Both the position numbers and the translations under genes were made by a program. The notes below the pieces were generated by a model, which was not told the DNA's origin, searched no databases, and was given only the letters and a program-made list of their open reading frames with translations. Shown here piece by piece: positions 9,659-15,038 of a stretch of DNA of 15,383 nt (its first letter is position 1; every line of letters begins with the position of its first letter). Source of the stretch: an uncultured Lachnospiraceae bacterium (lineage in GTDB: Bacteria; Bacillota; Clostridia; Lachnospirales; Lachnospiraceae); NCBI GenBank assembly GCA_934434905.1, contig CAKSAI010000043.1:1-15383 (forward strand), read 5' to 3'.

Positions 9659-9704
9659 AATGCTTAGCAAGAGGGATATGCTGCTTGCTAAGCATTTGTT
9701 TTGT
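9659..9704 (+). terminator. Rho-independent terminator of the glycan operon
   Basis: A perfect 12-bp stem (ATGCTTAGCAAG at 9660-9671 with its complement at 9684-9695, plus an A-T pair outside) encloses a 12-base loop and is followed by TTGTTTTG. It lies 13 bases after the stop of the GHL6-type gene, so it closes the four-gene operon and separates it from the racemase operon. Confidence 0.85.
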
Positions 9705-9742
9705 GAACAAGTAAATTTATACTACCACAAAATCAGAAGCTA

Positions 9743-9751
9743 TGATAAAAT
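9743..9751 (+). promoter_or_regulatory. Extended -10 promoter for the racemase/ProX operon
   Basis: TGATAAAAT (TGn plus TAAAAT) lies 46 bases before the TTG start and just after the preceding operon's terminator. No good -35 hexamer sits 16-18 bases upstream, so the call rests on the extended -10 alone. Confidence 0.4.
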
Positions 9752-9782
9752 AGTAAAAGCAAGCCGAGAATTGACATAAGCA

Positions 9783-9788
9783 AAGAGG
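9783..9788 (+). promoter_or_regulatory. Ribosome binding site that fixes the TTG start of the racemase
   Basis: AAGAGG ends nine bases before the TTG at 9798. The family's N-terminal GIIGGMGP motif begins at residue 5 from this TTG, and no ATG or GTG lies close upstream, so TTG is the only sensible start. Confidence 0.7.
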
Positions 9789-9797
9789 AAACATATT

Positions 9798-10571
9798 TTG
9801 AAAAACGCGATTGGAATCATTGGAGGCATGGGTCCCATGGCCTCCCAACTTTTTTATAAAATGGTGACGGAACACACAGCAGCTAAGAAGGATCAGGATC
9901 ACATCAATATGATCCTTCTCAGCGATGCGTCCATGCCAGATCGAACCTCTGCGATCTTAAGTGGTGATTATGAGGAATTGTATCGGCAGCTTCTTGAGGA
10001 TGCACGTTTCCTGGAAGCAGGGGGCTGTACGGCGATCGGAATTACCTGCAATACCAGCCATTTCTTCGTGGACAGGCTTGCAGGGGATCTGAATATTCCG
10101 GTGATTCATATGGTGCGCGAGGCTGCGCGGGAGATAGCTGACAAGGTGCGCTGCGGCAAAACAGTCGGCGGCGAACGAGCGTTGAATCGTGCAATGACGC
10201 ATGCAATTGTGCCGGATATGAAGGACAGGGTAGTTGGAATCATGGCGACTGACGGCACAGTGCAGACGGGGCTCTATCAGAAGGAGCTACGTGCACAGGG
10301 GCTTACGCCCTTTGTGCCCTCCGTGGAGATTCAGAAGGAGGTTATGTACCAGATCTATGGCAGAATCAAAAACGGACAGCCTTACGATAAGGAGAGCTGG
10401 GAGCGGATCGAGGCGGAGTACCGGGAAGCCGGGTGCGGACGGGTACTGCTGGCCTGCACGGAGCTTTCTGTGATAAAGGCCGATGAACAGTTGCCGGACT
10501 GGTATATGGATTCCATGGAGATCCTGGTGCGGAGAGTGATCGCATTTGCCGGGAAGGAATATCGGGAGTGA
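9798..10571 (+). CDS. Aspartate/glutamate racemase family protein
   Basis: The product (257 residues, TTG start) belongs to the PLP-independent Asp/Glu/hydantoin racemase superfamily, which interconverts L- and D-amino acids with two catalytic cysteines. Visible signatures are GIIGGMGPMAS (6-16), ITCNTSHFF with Cys84, and LLACTELS with Cys220. Both cysteines are present, so it should be active. Family members such as YgeA, RacX and aspartate racemases are usually about 230 residues; this one carries roughly 25 extra residues between HMVREAAREI and VGIMATDGT (about 114-143). The exact substrate (Asp, Glu or other) cannot be read from sequence. The prolyl-tRNA editing gene starts 24 bases after its stop, so the two are probably co-transcribed. 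No signal peptide; cytoplasmic. Confidence 0.88.
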   Translation: MKNAIGIIGGMGPMASQLFYKMVTEHTAAKKDQDHINMILLSDASMPDRTSAILSGDYEELYRQLLEDARFLEAGGCTAIGITCNTSHFFVDRLAGDLNIPVIHMVREAAREIADKVRCGKTVGGERALNRAMTHAIVPDMKDRVVGIMATDGTVQTGLYQKELRAQGLTPFVPSVEIQKEVMYQIYGRIKNGQPYDKESWERIEAEYREAGCGRVLLACTELSVIKADEQLPDWYMDSMEILVRRVIAFAGKEYRE

Positions 10572-10587
10572 TACAGTGGCGGAAGGA

Positions 10588-10719
10588 ATGACGGAATGTT
10601 GGAACAGACAAAAGAAAAGGATGACGGGATATTGGAACAGACAAAAGAAAAGGATGACGGGATATTGGAACAGATAGACGAAAAATATGACGGGACATTG
10701 AAACTGACAGAGGGAAGAC
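10588..10719 (+). repeat. 33-bp tandem repeat, four units, decaying
   Basis: Units begin at 10588, 10621, 10654 and 10687, each opening with ATGACGG. Units one and two are nearly identical, unit three differs in its second half, and unit four is clearly diverged. The unit is a multiple of three, so copy-number change would keep the frame. In the frame of the ProX gene it encodes the 11-residue block ILEQTKEKDDG. Confidence 0.9.
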
Positions 10720-11231
10720 CGAAGGAGACGGCAGGACGGCTGGACAAGGAGATACGAGTGTATGATTTCCTGAATTCCCTGGGCGTGCCTTACCAGCGCA
10801 TCGATCATGAACCGCTCATGACCATGGCGGCATGTGAGGAGGTTGATAAGATCCTGTGCGCGACCATTTGCAAGAATCTGTTTCTCTGCAATCGGCAGGA
10901 GACGGATTTTTATCTGCTGATGATGCCGGGGGAGAAGAAGTTTAAGACTAAGGATCTGGCAGCGCAGATCGGCACGGCACGGCTTTCCTTTGCAAAGGAA
11001 GAATATATGGAAGAATTTCTGGATATCACACCGGGTTCGGTCAGCGTTATGGGGCTTATGAATGATAAGGAGAAGCACGTGCGGCTTCTCATGGACGAGG
11101 ATATACTGAAGGGGGAGTATATCGGCTGTCATCCGTGTATCAACACCACCAGCCTGAGGATTCGCACGAAGGATATGATGGAACGGGTGATACCGGCGCT
11201 GGAGCATATGCCGCGTATGGTGAAGCTGTAA
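10596..11231 (+). CDS. Prolyl-tRNA editing deacylase, ProX/YbaK family, with repeat-built N-terminal extension
   Basis: The conserved part (residues about 55-211) is a ProX/YbaK-type trans-editing domain that hydrolyses mischarged tRNA(Pro). Signatures are YDFLNSLGVPYQRIDHEP (56-73), the CKNLFL segment with the conserved Lys93, GSVSVMGLMND (147-157), and the GCHPCINTT loop (177-185). From the ATG at 10596 (GGAAGGA eight bases upstream) the product is 211 residues, but the first 44 are charged 11-residue repeats (ILEQTKEKDDG) foreign to the family. A GTG at 10758 has a perfect AAGGAG six bases upstream and would give 157 residues, close to the family's usual length. Either or both starts may be used. 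It follows the racemase gene by 24 bases. No terminator is clear after it before the guaA promoter. Confidence 0.85.
   Translation: MLEQTKEKDDGILEQTKEKDDGILEQIDEKYDGTLKLTEGRPKETAGRLDKEIRVYDFLNSLGVPYQRIDHEPLMTMAACEEVDKILCATICKNLFLCNRQETDFYLLMMPGEKKFKTKDLAAQIGTARLSFAKEEYMEEFLDITPGSVSVMGLMNDKEKHVRLLMDEDILKGEYIGCHPCINTTSLRIRTKDMMERVIPALEHMPRMVKL
10746..10760 (+). promoter_or_regulatory. Alternative Shine-Dalgarno and GTG start within the ProX gene
   Basis: AAGGAG (10746-10751) is followed by six bases and an in-frame GTG (10758), exactly where the conserved ProX domain begins. This is a better ribosome site than the one before the ATG at 10596. Confidence 0.5.
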
Positions 11232-11300
11232 AACCATATTTTGCACAGGTGTTTCGTTTTTTCGGGGAAGGCAAATTTTCTCATAAAACGAAGTTTATCA

Positions 11301-11329
11301 TTGTAAAATAAGGGTAGGTCATATATAAT
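11301..11329 (+). promoter_or_regulatory. Sigma-A promoter of guaA
   Basis: TTGTAA (11301-11306), a 17-base spacer and a perfect TATAAT (11324-11329). The predicted leader is about 60 bases and ends in AGGAGG (11386-11391), six bases before the ATG. No purine riboswitch core was recognised in the leader. Confidence 0.75.
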
Positions 11330-11397
11330 AAGTGCAAGTGAGCCATGGATGTGTTCCTGGCCATGAGTGCAACCGAAGAGATTTTAGGAGGATAAGG

Positions 11398-12966
11398 ATG
11401 GAAACAGTTATTGTTCTTGATTTTGGCGGACAGTACAATCAGCTTGTGGCACGGCGTGTGCGTGAGTGCAATGTGTACTGTGAGATATATTCTTACCGGA
11501 CGGACATCGAACAGATCAAAGCGATGAACCCCAAGGGAATCATCTTGACCGGCGGCCCTAATAGCTGCTATGAGGAGAATTCCCCCACGTATGATAAGAA
11601 GCTTTTTGAACTTGGGATTCCGGTGCTGGGACTGTGCTATGGTGCGCAGCTTATGATGCATGTTCTGGGCGGCAAGGTGGAGAAGGCTCCGGTTCGCGAG
11701 TATGGAAAGACAGAGGTGTTTGTGGACAACCACTCACCGATTTTTGCCGACGTGTCACCACAGACGATCTGCTGGATGAGCCATTTTGATTATATTTCGA
11801 AGATCGCACCGGGATTTGACATCACCGCCCACACGGCGGATTGCCCGGTTGCAGCAGCGGAGAATGCGGACAGACAGTTATATGCCATCCAGTTCCATCC
11901 GGAGGTGCTTCATACCCGTGAGGGCAGCAAGATGCTTTACAATTTCGTGCGGAATGTCTGCGGCTGTGCCGGAACCTGGCGTATGGATTCCTTTGTGGAG
12001 AATTCCATTGCGGCGATCCGGGAGAAGGTCGGAAACGGCCGGGTGCTCTGCGCGCTCTCCGGCGGTGTAGATTCTTCGGTGGCGGCGGTTCTGCTCTCCA
12101 AGGCAGTTGGCAATCAGCTTACCTGTGTTTTCGTGGATCATGGTTTGCTTCGGAAGAATGAAGGAGACGAGGTGGAGGCTGTTTTCGGCCCGGATGGTCC
12201 TTACGATCTTAACTTCATCCGTGTGAATGCACAGGAGCGTTTCTACGCGAAGCTGGCGGGCGTCAGCGAGCCGGAGCAGAAGCGGAAGATCATCGGTGAG
12301 GAGTTCATTCGTGTATTTGAGGAAGAGGCGAAGAAGATCGGTGCAGTGGATTTCCTGGTGCAGGGAACCATTTACCCGGACGTGGTGGAGAGTGGTCTTG
12401 GCGGTGAGTCGGCAGTGATCAAGTCCCATCACAACGTGGGAGGCCTGCCGGATTATGTGGATTTCAAGGAGATCATTGAACCGCTTCGGAACTTATTTAA
12501 GGATGAGGTCCGCAAGGCTGGGCTGGAGCTTGGTATCCCGGAGAAGCTTGTGTTCCGTCAGCCGTTTCCCGGACCGGGGCTTGGCATCCGTATCATCGGC
12601 GAGGTGACAGGCGAGAAGGTGCGGATCGTACAGGATGCGGACGCAATCTATCGTGAGGAAGTGGATCAGGCAGCGAAGGCATATCAGGACGAACATGGCA
12701 AGGAGCCGTCCTGGATGCCGAACCAGTATTTCGCGGCACTGACCAATATGCGTTCCGTAGGCGTTATGGGCGATGAGAGAACCTATGATTATGCCGTGGC
12801 GCTGCGGGCAGTGAATACCATCGATTTCATGACAGCAGAAGCAGCGGAGATTCCCTTCGAGGTGCTCCAGACGGTGATGAGCCGGATCATCAACGAGGTG
12901 CGTGGGGTGAACCGTGTGATGTATGATATCAGCAGTAAGCCGCCAGGGACGATAGAATTTGAGTAA
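11398..12966 (+). CDS. guaA: GMP synthase (glutamine-hydrolysing)
   Basis: GuaA converts XMP, ATP and glutamine to GMP, the last step of guanine nucleotide synthesis, in the cytoplasm. The start at 11398 follows AGGAGG by six bases; the longer open frame from 11332 has no ribosome site. The 522 residues are of normal family length. The N-terminal class I glutamine amidotransferase domain (1 to about 190) has GLCYGAQLM with nucleophile Cys80 and FHPEV with His167 and Glu169. The ATP pyrophosphatase domain has the P-loop SGGVDSS (221-227) and VDHGLLR. The C-terminal dimerisation domain ends in the family's KPPGTIEFE. Nothing is missing. It has its own promoter and terminator. Its 3' end is a known insertion site for genomic islands, and the DNA beyond it is AT-richer. 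Confidence 0.98.
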   Translation: METVIVLDFGGQYNQLVARRVRECNVYCEIYSYRTDIEQIKAMNPKGIILTGGPNSCYEENSPTYDKKLFELGIPVLGLCYGAQLMMHVLGGKVEKAPVREYGKTEVFVDNHSPIFADVSPQTICWMSHFDYISKIAPGFDITAHTADCPVAAAENADRQLYAIQFHPEVLHTREGSKMLYNFVRNVCGCAGTWRMDSFVENSIAAIREKVGNGRVLCALSGGVDSSVAAVLLSKAVGNQLTCVFVDHGLLRKNEGDEVEAVFGPDGPYDLNFIRVNAQERFYAKLAGVSEPEQKRKIIGEEFIRVFEEEAKKIGAVDFLVQGTIYPDVVESGLGGESAVIKSHHNVGGLPDYVDFKEIIEPLRNLFKDEVRKAGLELGIPEKLVFRQPFPGPGLGIRIIGEVTGEKVRIVQDADAIYREEVDQAAKAYQDEHGKEPSWMPNQYFAALTNMRSVGVMGDERTYDYAVALRAVNTIDFMTAEAAEIPFEVLQTVMSRIINEVRGVNRVMYDISSKPPGTIEFE

Positions 12967-13046
12967 CTTGAAAAGTCAAAAAAGCCCAGTGTTTATGCGG
13001 AATTGTGGCATTTCAAGAGGTCTTTTAAATCCATATTATTACCAAA

Positions 13047-13090
13047 GCCCTTAGTTGTGGGTACAAACTCATAGCTAAGGGCGTTTTTTT
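13047..13090 (+). terminator. Rho-independent terminator after guaA
   Basis: GCCCTTAG (13047-13054) pairs with CTAAGGGC (13075-13082). The stem extends inward by about five more pairs including two G-U, and is followed by G and seven T. It lies about 80 bases after the guaA stop. Because the regulator gene converges on it from the right, it may also stop that transcript, although the reverse-strand T run is short. Confidence 0.85.
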
Positions 13091-13166
13091 CTTATATAAA
13101 TCTATTTGCAAGATATTAAGTGTACCTGGGGATAGATTTCCTGTTTTGGGGATGGTAATGTTATTA

Positions 13167-13946
13167 TTATGAAGCAGTGTAAAATTGTTGTTCCCGCCAG
13201 TGATCAAAATGGTAAGAGTTATCTTTGTCAAGATAATAATCAGAGTACAACAAGGTAACAATATCCATATCACCAAAGAGATCAAAGACCCAGCTATCCC
13301 AATCGCAATCATTGTCATCCTCTGATTGGAGATATGGGAGGATGCTTTCCATGGAGAATTCTGATTCCTCCATAATTAAGTATAATGCCAATTCTTCCAT
13401 AACCGTATGGGCAATAAAGCTTCTATTACTTGTGGCCTGGTTCCGATAACCCAGAAGAGTGGTTTTGAAAAAATATAGGAAATCGTAATCGTACTGCGTG
13501 AGAAATTGCGGAGGCAAGCTGTCTTTCAACCAGGAGCAGTCTAACTCTCCAATGTGTGTTCCTTTCGGTTTGTGGGATAGAGCTTTCAGATCCTGCTCTA
13601 TGTTATCCAGAAGAATATCACTGCCAATCACAAATGAGATAGCAGCGGCATCTCCAAAACTATCGGCAAGTGTTTTTGGCCATATTCCACTGCGCTGAAA
13701 GGTATTAAGATCTGGCTTAGGCAGCTCCGGTTCTTTCAGGTCTGGCAAAGTATGCCAGTTTAATGCTTTGCAAACATGCGTCACTTTATCACGTCGGATA
13801 GATTCCCCGGCCTCATAGCGGCTCCAGGTTTTGGTTCCGATCCCCGCTTTGGATGCGGCTTCTTCAATCGTAAATCCAAGTTCATTCCGTCTCAATCGAA
13901 TCTTATTTCCTAACTCTATACTGCTTTTTACAATTTTTGCGCTCAT
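13167..13946 (-). CDS. XRE-family helix-turn-helix regulator with unrecognised C-terminal domain
   Basis: The product is 259 residues, start supported by GGAGGA seven bases upstream. Residues about 12-64 form an XRE/Cro-type HTH (LGNKIRLRRNELGFTIEEAA, then the recognition helix in GIGTKTWSRYEAGES). The remaining roughly 190 residues do not match a family I can name; they contain PKTLADSFGDAAAI, a Tyr/Phe-rich segment around YDYDFLYFFKTTLLGYRN, a predicted helix TVMEELALYLIMEESEF, and a very acidic stretch SEDDNDCDWDSW near the end. Such a fused domain could sense a ligand or partner (inference). The gene converges on guaA and is divergent from the NUDIX remnant. Its promoter overlaps a palindrome, suggesting autorepression. 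It is AT-richer than guaA. Confidence 0.8.
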   Translation of the reverse strand: MSAKIVKSSIELGNKIRLRRNELGFTIEEAASKAGIGTKTWSRYEAGESIRRDKVTHVCKALNWHTLPDLKEPELPKPDLNTFQRSGIWPKTLADSFGDAAAISFVIGSDILLDNIEQDLKALSHKPKGTHIGELDCSWLKDSLPPQFLTQYDYDFLYFFKTTLLGYRNQATSNRSFIAHTVMEELALYLIMEESEFSMESILPYLQSEDDNDCDWDSWVFDLFGDMDIVTLLYSDYYLDKDNSYHFDHWREQQFYTAS

Positions 13947-13973
13947 AGTATAATCCTCCGTTTCTACGCCTTA

Positions 13974-13987
13974 AGTGACGGGTCACT
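13974..13987. promoter_or_regulatory. Palindromic operator-like site
   Basis: AGTGAC-GG-GTCACT is a perfect 6-2-6 inverted repeat lying just downstream of the predicted transcription start of the XRE gene (5-11 bases after its -10 box). This position and the two-fold symmetry fit binding by an XRE dimer; binding by this particular protein is inference. Confidence 0.55.
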
Positions 13988-13995
13988 ATGAAGTC

Positions 13996-14023
13996 ATTAT
14001 ATCATTTTTTAAAGCCGTGTCAA
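13996..14023 (-). promoter_or_regulatory. Strong sigma-A promoter of the XRE gene
   Basis: Read on the reverse strand: TTGACA (14018-14023), a 16-base spacer, and TATAAT (13996-14001) preceded by TGA, an extended -10. Both hexamers are consensus. The untranslated leader is about 40 bases and includes the palindrome. Confidence 0.85.
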
Positions 14024-14151
14024 GTATTTATTAAAGCGGCACAGGGAAAACTTTGGAGAGAACCACGGTAACTAATGATTTTGAAGAATAGTGTACAGAA
14101 ATAGAGTGGGTATAATTTTGGTACACCAGAAACTGTTTATATGTAGGTGTG

Positions 14152-14175
14152 AAGAGCAGTCGAAAGGCTGCTCTT
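14152..14175. other. Hairpin of unknown role
   Basis: AAGAGCAG (14152-14159) pairs perfectly with CTGCTCTT (14168-14175) around an 8-base loop. The following bases (TCGTAAAT) lack a real T tract, so it is a weak terminator at best. CGAAAG/CTTTCG within it allows an alternative fold. Confidence 0.4.
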
Positions 14176-14210
14176 TCGTAAATATAGGAATGGTGTTTTG
14201 AATTAGGGTA

Positions 14211-14219
14211 TGATAGAAT
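14211..14219 (+). promoter_or_regulatory. Extended -10 promoter of the NUDIX gene
   Basis: TGATAGAAT (TGn plus TAGAAT) lies 45 bases before the NUDIX start. No good -35 hexamer is present at 16-18 bases upstream. Confidence 0.4.
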
Positions 14220-14264
14220 AAAGAAGGTAATTCAGAATATATTGGTAAGAATCGGAGTGAATCA

Positions 14265-14804
14265 ATGCGAACAGAAAATGTTGAACTTACAGTCACTTGT
14301 TTAGTTCATAAAGAGGAAGAATACTTATTACAGGACAGAATAAAAGATGATTGGAAAGGGTATACCCTTCCCGGAGGGCACATTGAAGAGGGCGAGTCTA
14401 TCGTTGATGCCGTTATAAGGGAGATGAAAGAAGAGACGGGTCTTACGATTTTGAATCCGCACCTATGCGGTGTTAAGCAATTCCCAATTGAAGATGGCAG
14501 GTACATTGTTTTTCTTTTTGAAACAGATGAGTTTGAAGGGGAGTTAAGAAGCTCGGAAGAAGGAAAAATGTCTTGGGTCAAAAAAGCTGACTTACCCACC
14601 GTAAATCTTGTGAGTTTTATGATTTTCGGATCTGGCAGCGTATCACGGATAAGCCGGAAAAAGAAGCCCGGATCATTGGAGATATCCTTGGTACTTCTCA
14701 GATCGGCGTGGGGGACTGGTGGTATGCGAAAAGAATTGAATATCATATCCGGCAGGGGAATATTCGAGTTGCGAAGGATTCAGAAAATAAATATGCAAGA
14801 TTGA
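14265..14804 (+). CDS. NUDIX hydrolase, C-terminally truncated and continued by foreign out-of-frame sequence
   Basis: The start ATG at 14265 has GGAG seven bases upstream. Residues 1-116 are a convincing MutT/NUDIX hydrolase: beta-strand LTVTCLVHKEEEYLLQDR, then a complete NUDIX box (residues 38-60, matching Gx5Ex7REUxEExGU with metal-binding REMKEETG), then FPIEDGRYIVFLFE. Such enzymes cleave nucleoside diphosphates linked to another moiety, for example oxidised dNTPs. After PTVNLV (about base 14612) the protein leaves the family: the remaining 63 residues (SFMIFGSGSV onward, rich in Arg/Ser/Lys) are a wrong-frame reading of a DUF3658-type gene tail. The usual last 35-45 residues of the NUDIX fold are therefore missing. 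The product may be unstable or inactive, though the catalytic box is intact. Confidence 0.75.
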   Translation: MRTENVELTVTCLVHKEEEYLLQDRIKDDWKGYTLPGGHIEEGESIVDAVIREMKEETGLTILNPHLCGVKQFPIEDGRYIVFLFETDEFEGELRSSEEGKMSWVKKADLPTVNLVSFMIFGSGSVSRISRKKKPGSLEISLVLLRSAWGTGGMRKELNIISGRGIFELRRIQKINMQD

Positions 14805-14824
14805 TTGAATGTGTTAAAAAGTAG
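14609..14824 (+). pseudogene. 3' remnant of a DUF3658 (DUF1835-type) protein gene
   Basis: In the frame ending at TAG 14822-14824, bases from about 14609 encode CEFYDFRIWQRI, then EARIIGDILG, IGVGDWW, KRIEYHIRQGNIRVA and a short tail. The pattern ARIIG...GD.....RI..LI..G is the C-terminal DUF3658 domain that usually ends DUF1835 proteins of some 250-300 residues. No start or N-terminal part exists here; the frame is closed by a TGA at 14588. The sequence begins exactly where the NUDIX homology ends, so a deletion appears to have joined two genes. The fragment has no ribosome site and is presumably not expressed as such. The function of the family is unknown. Confidence 0.65.
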
Positions 14825-14919
14825 TCATTTGTTGTGAGCCTATATGATGGGGACTAGAAATTCCAGGAGGTATAAATCTTATATTGGTATTGAAATAATT
14901 GTATTATTTGATGACCGAC

Positions 14920-14969
14920 ATATTGAAAAAAATATATAATTTTACACTTGAGATGTTGAAAAAAATATA
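14920..14969 (+). repeat. AT-rich 17-bp direct repeat pair
   Basis: ATATTGAAAAAAATATA (14920-14936) and ATGTTGAAAAAAATATA (14953-14969) match at 16 of 17 positions with starts 33 bases apart. The second copy supplies the -35 box of the ATPase promoter. The stretch 14825-15038 holds no convincing gene. Confidence 0.6.
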
Positions 14970-14983
14970 CTTTCTGGTAAAAT
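14956..14983 (+). promoter_or_regulatory. Promoter of the AAA ATPase gene
   Basis: TTGAAA (14956-14961), a 16-base spacer ending in TGG, and TAAAAT (14978-14983), which together give a fair -35 and an extended -10. The leader to the ATG at 15039 is about 50 bases. Confidence 0.55.
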
Positions 14984-15038
14984 GAATAAAAAGGGACATA
15001 ATCATAAGGATATAAATAGTAGGTGACAGGTGAAGACA

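Larger units (their letters stand above)
13947..14264. other. Divergent intergenic region between XRE and NUDIX genes
   Basis: These 318 bases hold the XRE ribosome site, operator and promoter on the left, a TATAAT without a matching -35 at 14111-14116 flanked by GTGTAC and GTACAC, a hairpin at 14152-14175 and the extended -10 of the NUDIX gene at 14211-14219. No coding frame with a ribosome site was found. Confidence 0.6.

Noticed and set aside
9771..9776. Perfect TTGACA just before the racemase gene
   Set aside because: The only -10 at correct spacing (TATTTT, 9794-9799) overlaps the start codon and would place the transcript start inside the gene. The extended -10 at 9743 fits better.
10287..11246. 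Reverse-strand open frame of 319 codons opposite the racemase and ProX genes
   Set aside because: It runs antisense to two recognisable enzymes, and its low-complexity part is just the complement of the 33-bp repeats.
11253..11292. Inverted repeat TTCGTTTT/AAAACGAA after the ProX gene as a terminator
   Set aside because: The loop is about 24 bases, the stem is AT-rich and no T run follows, so folding and termination are doubtful.
11343..11365. Possible attenuator hairpin in the guaA leader (CATGG/CCATG)
   Set aside because: Only five pairs, a 12-base loop and no T tract. No purine riboswitch core motifs were present either.
13498..13698. Forward-strand frame of 66 codons inside the XRE gene
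   Set aside because: No ribosome site, fully antisense to the regulator, and no recognisable motif.
14212..14219. GATAGAAT shared with the guaA 3' end (12951-12958) as a second attachment site
   Set aside because: An eight-base match is likely by chance in 15 kb, the flanks do not match, and the copy forms part of a -10 box.
14911..14985. 24-codon frame encoding a peptide with two LKKIY blocks
   Set aside because: No ribosome site, and it arises from the AT-rich direct repeats and overlaps the ATPase promoter.
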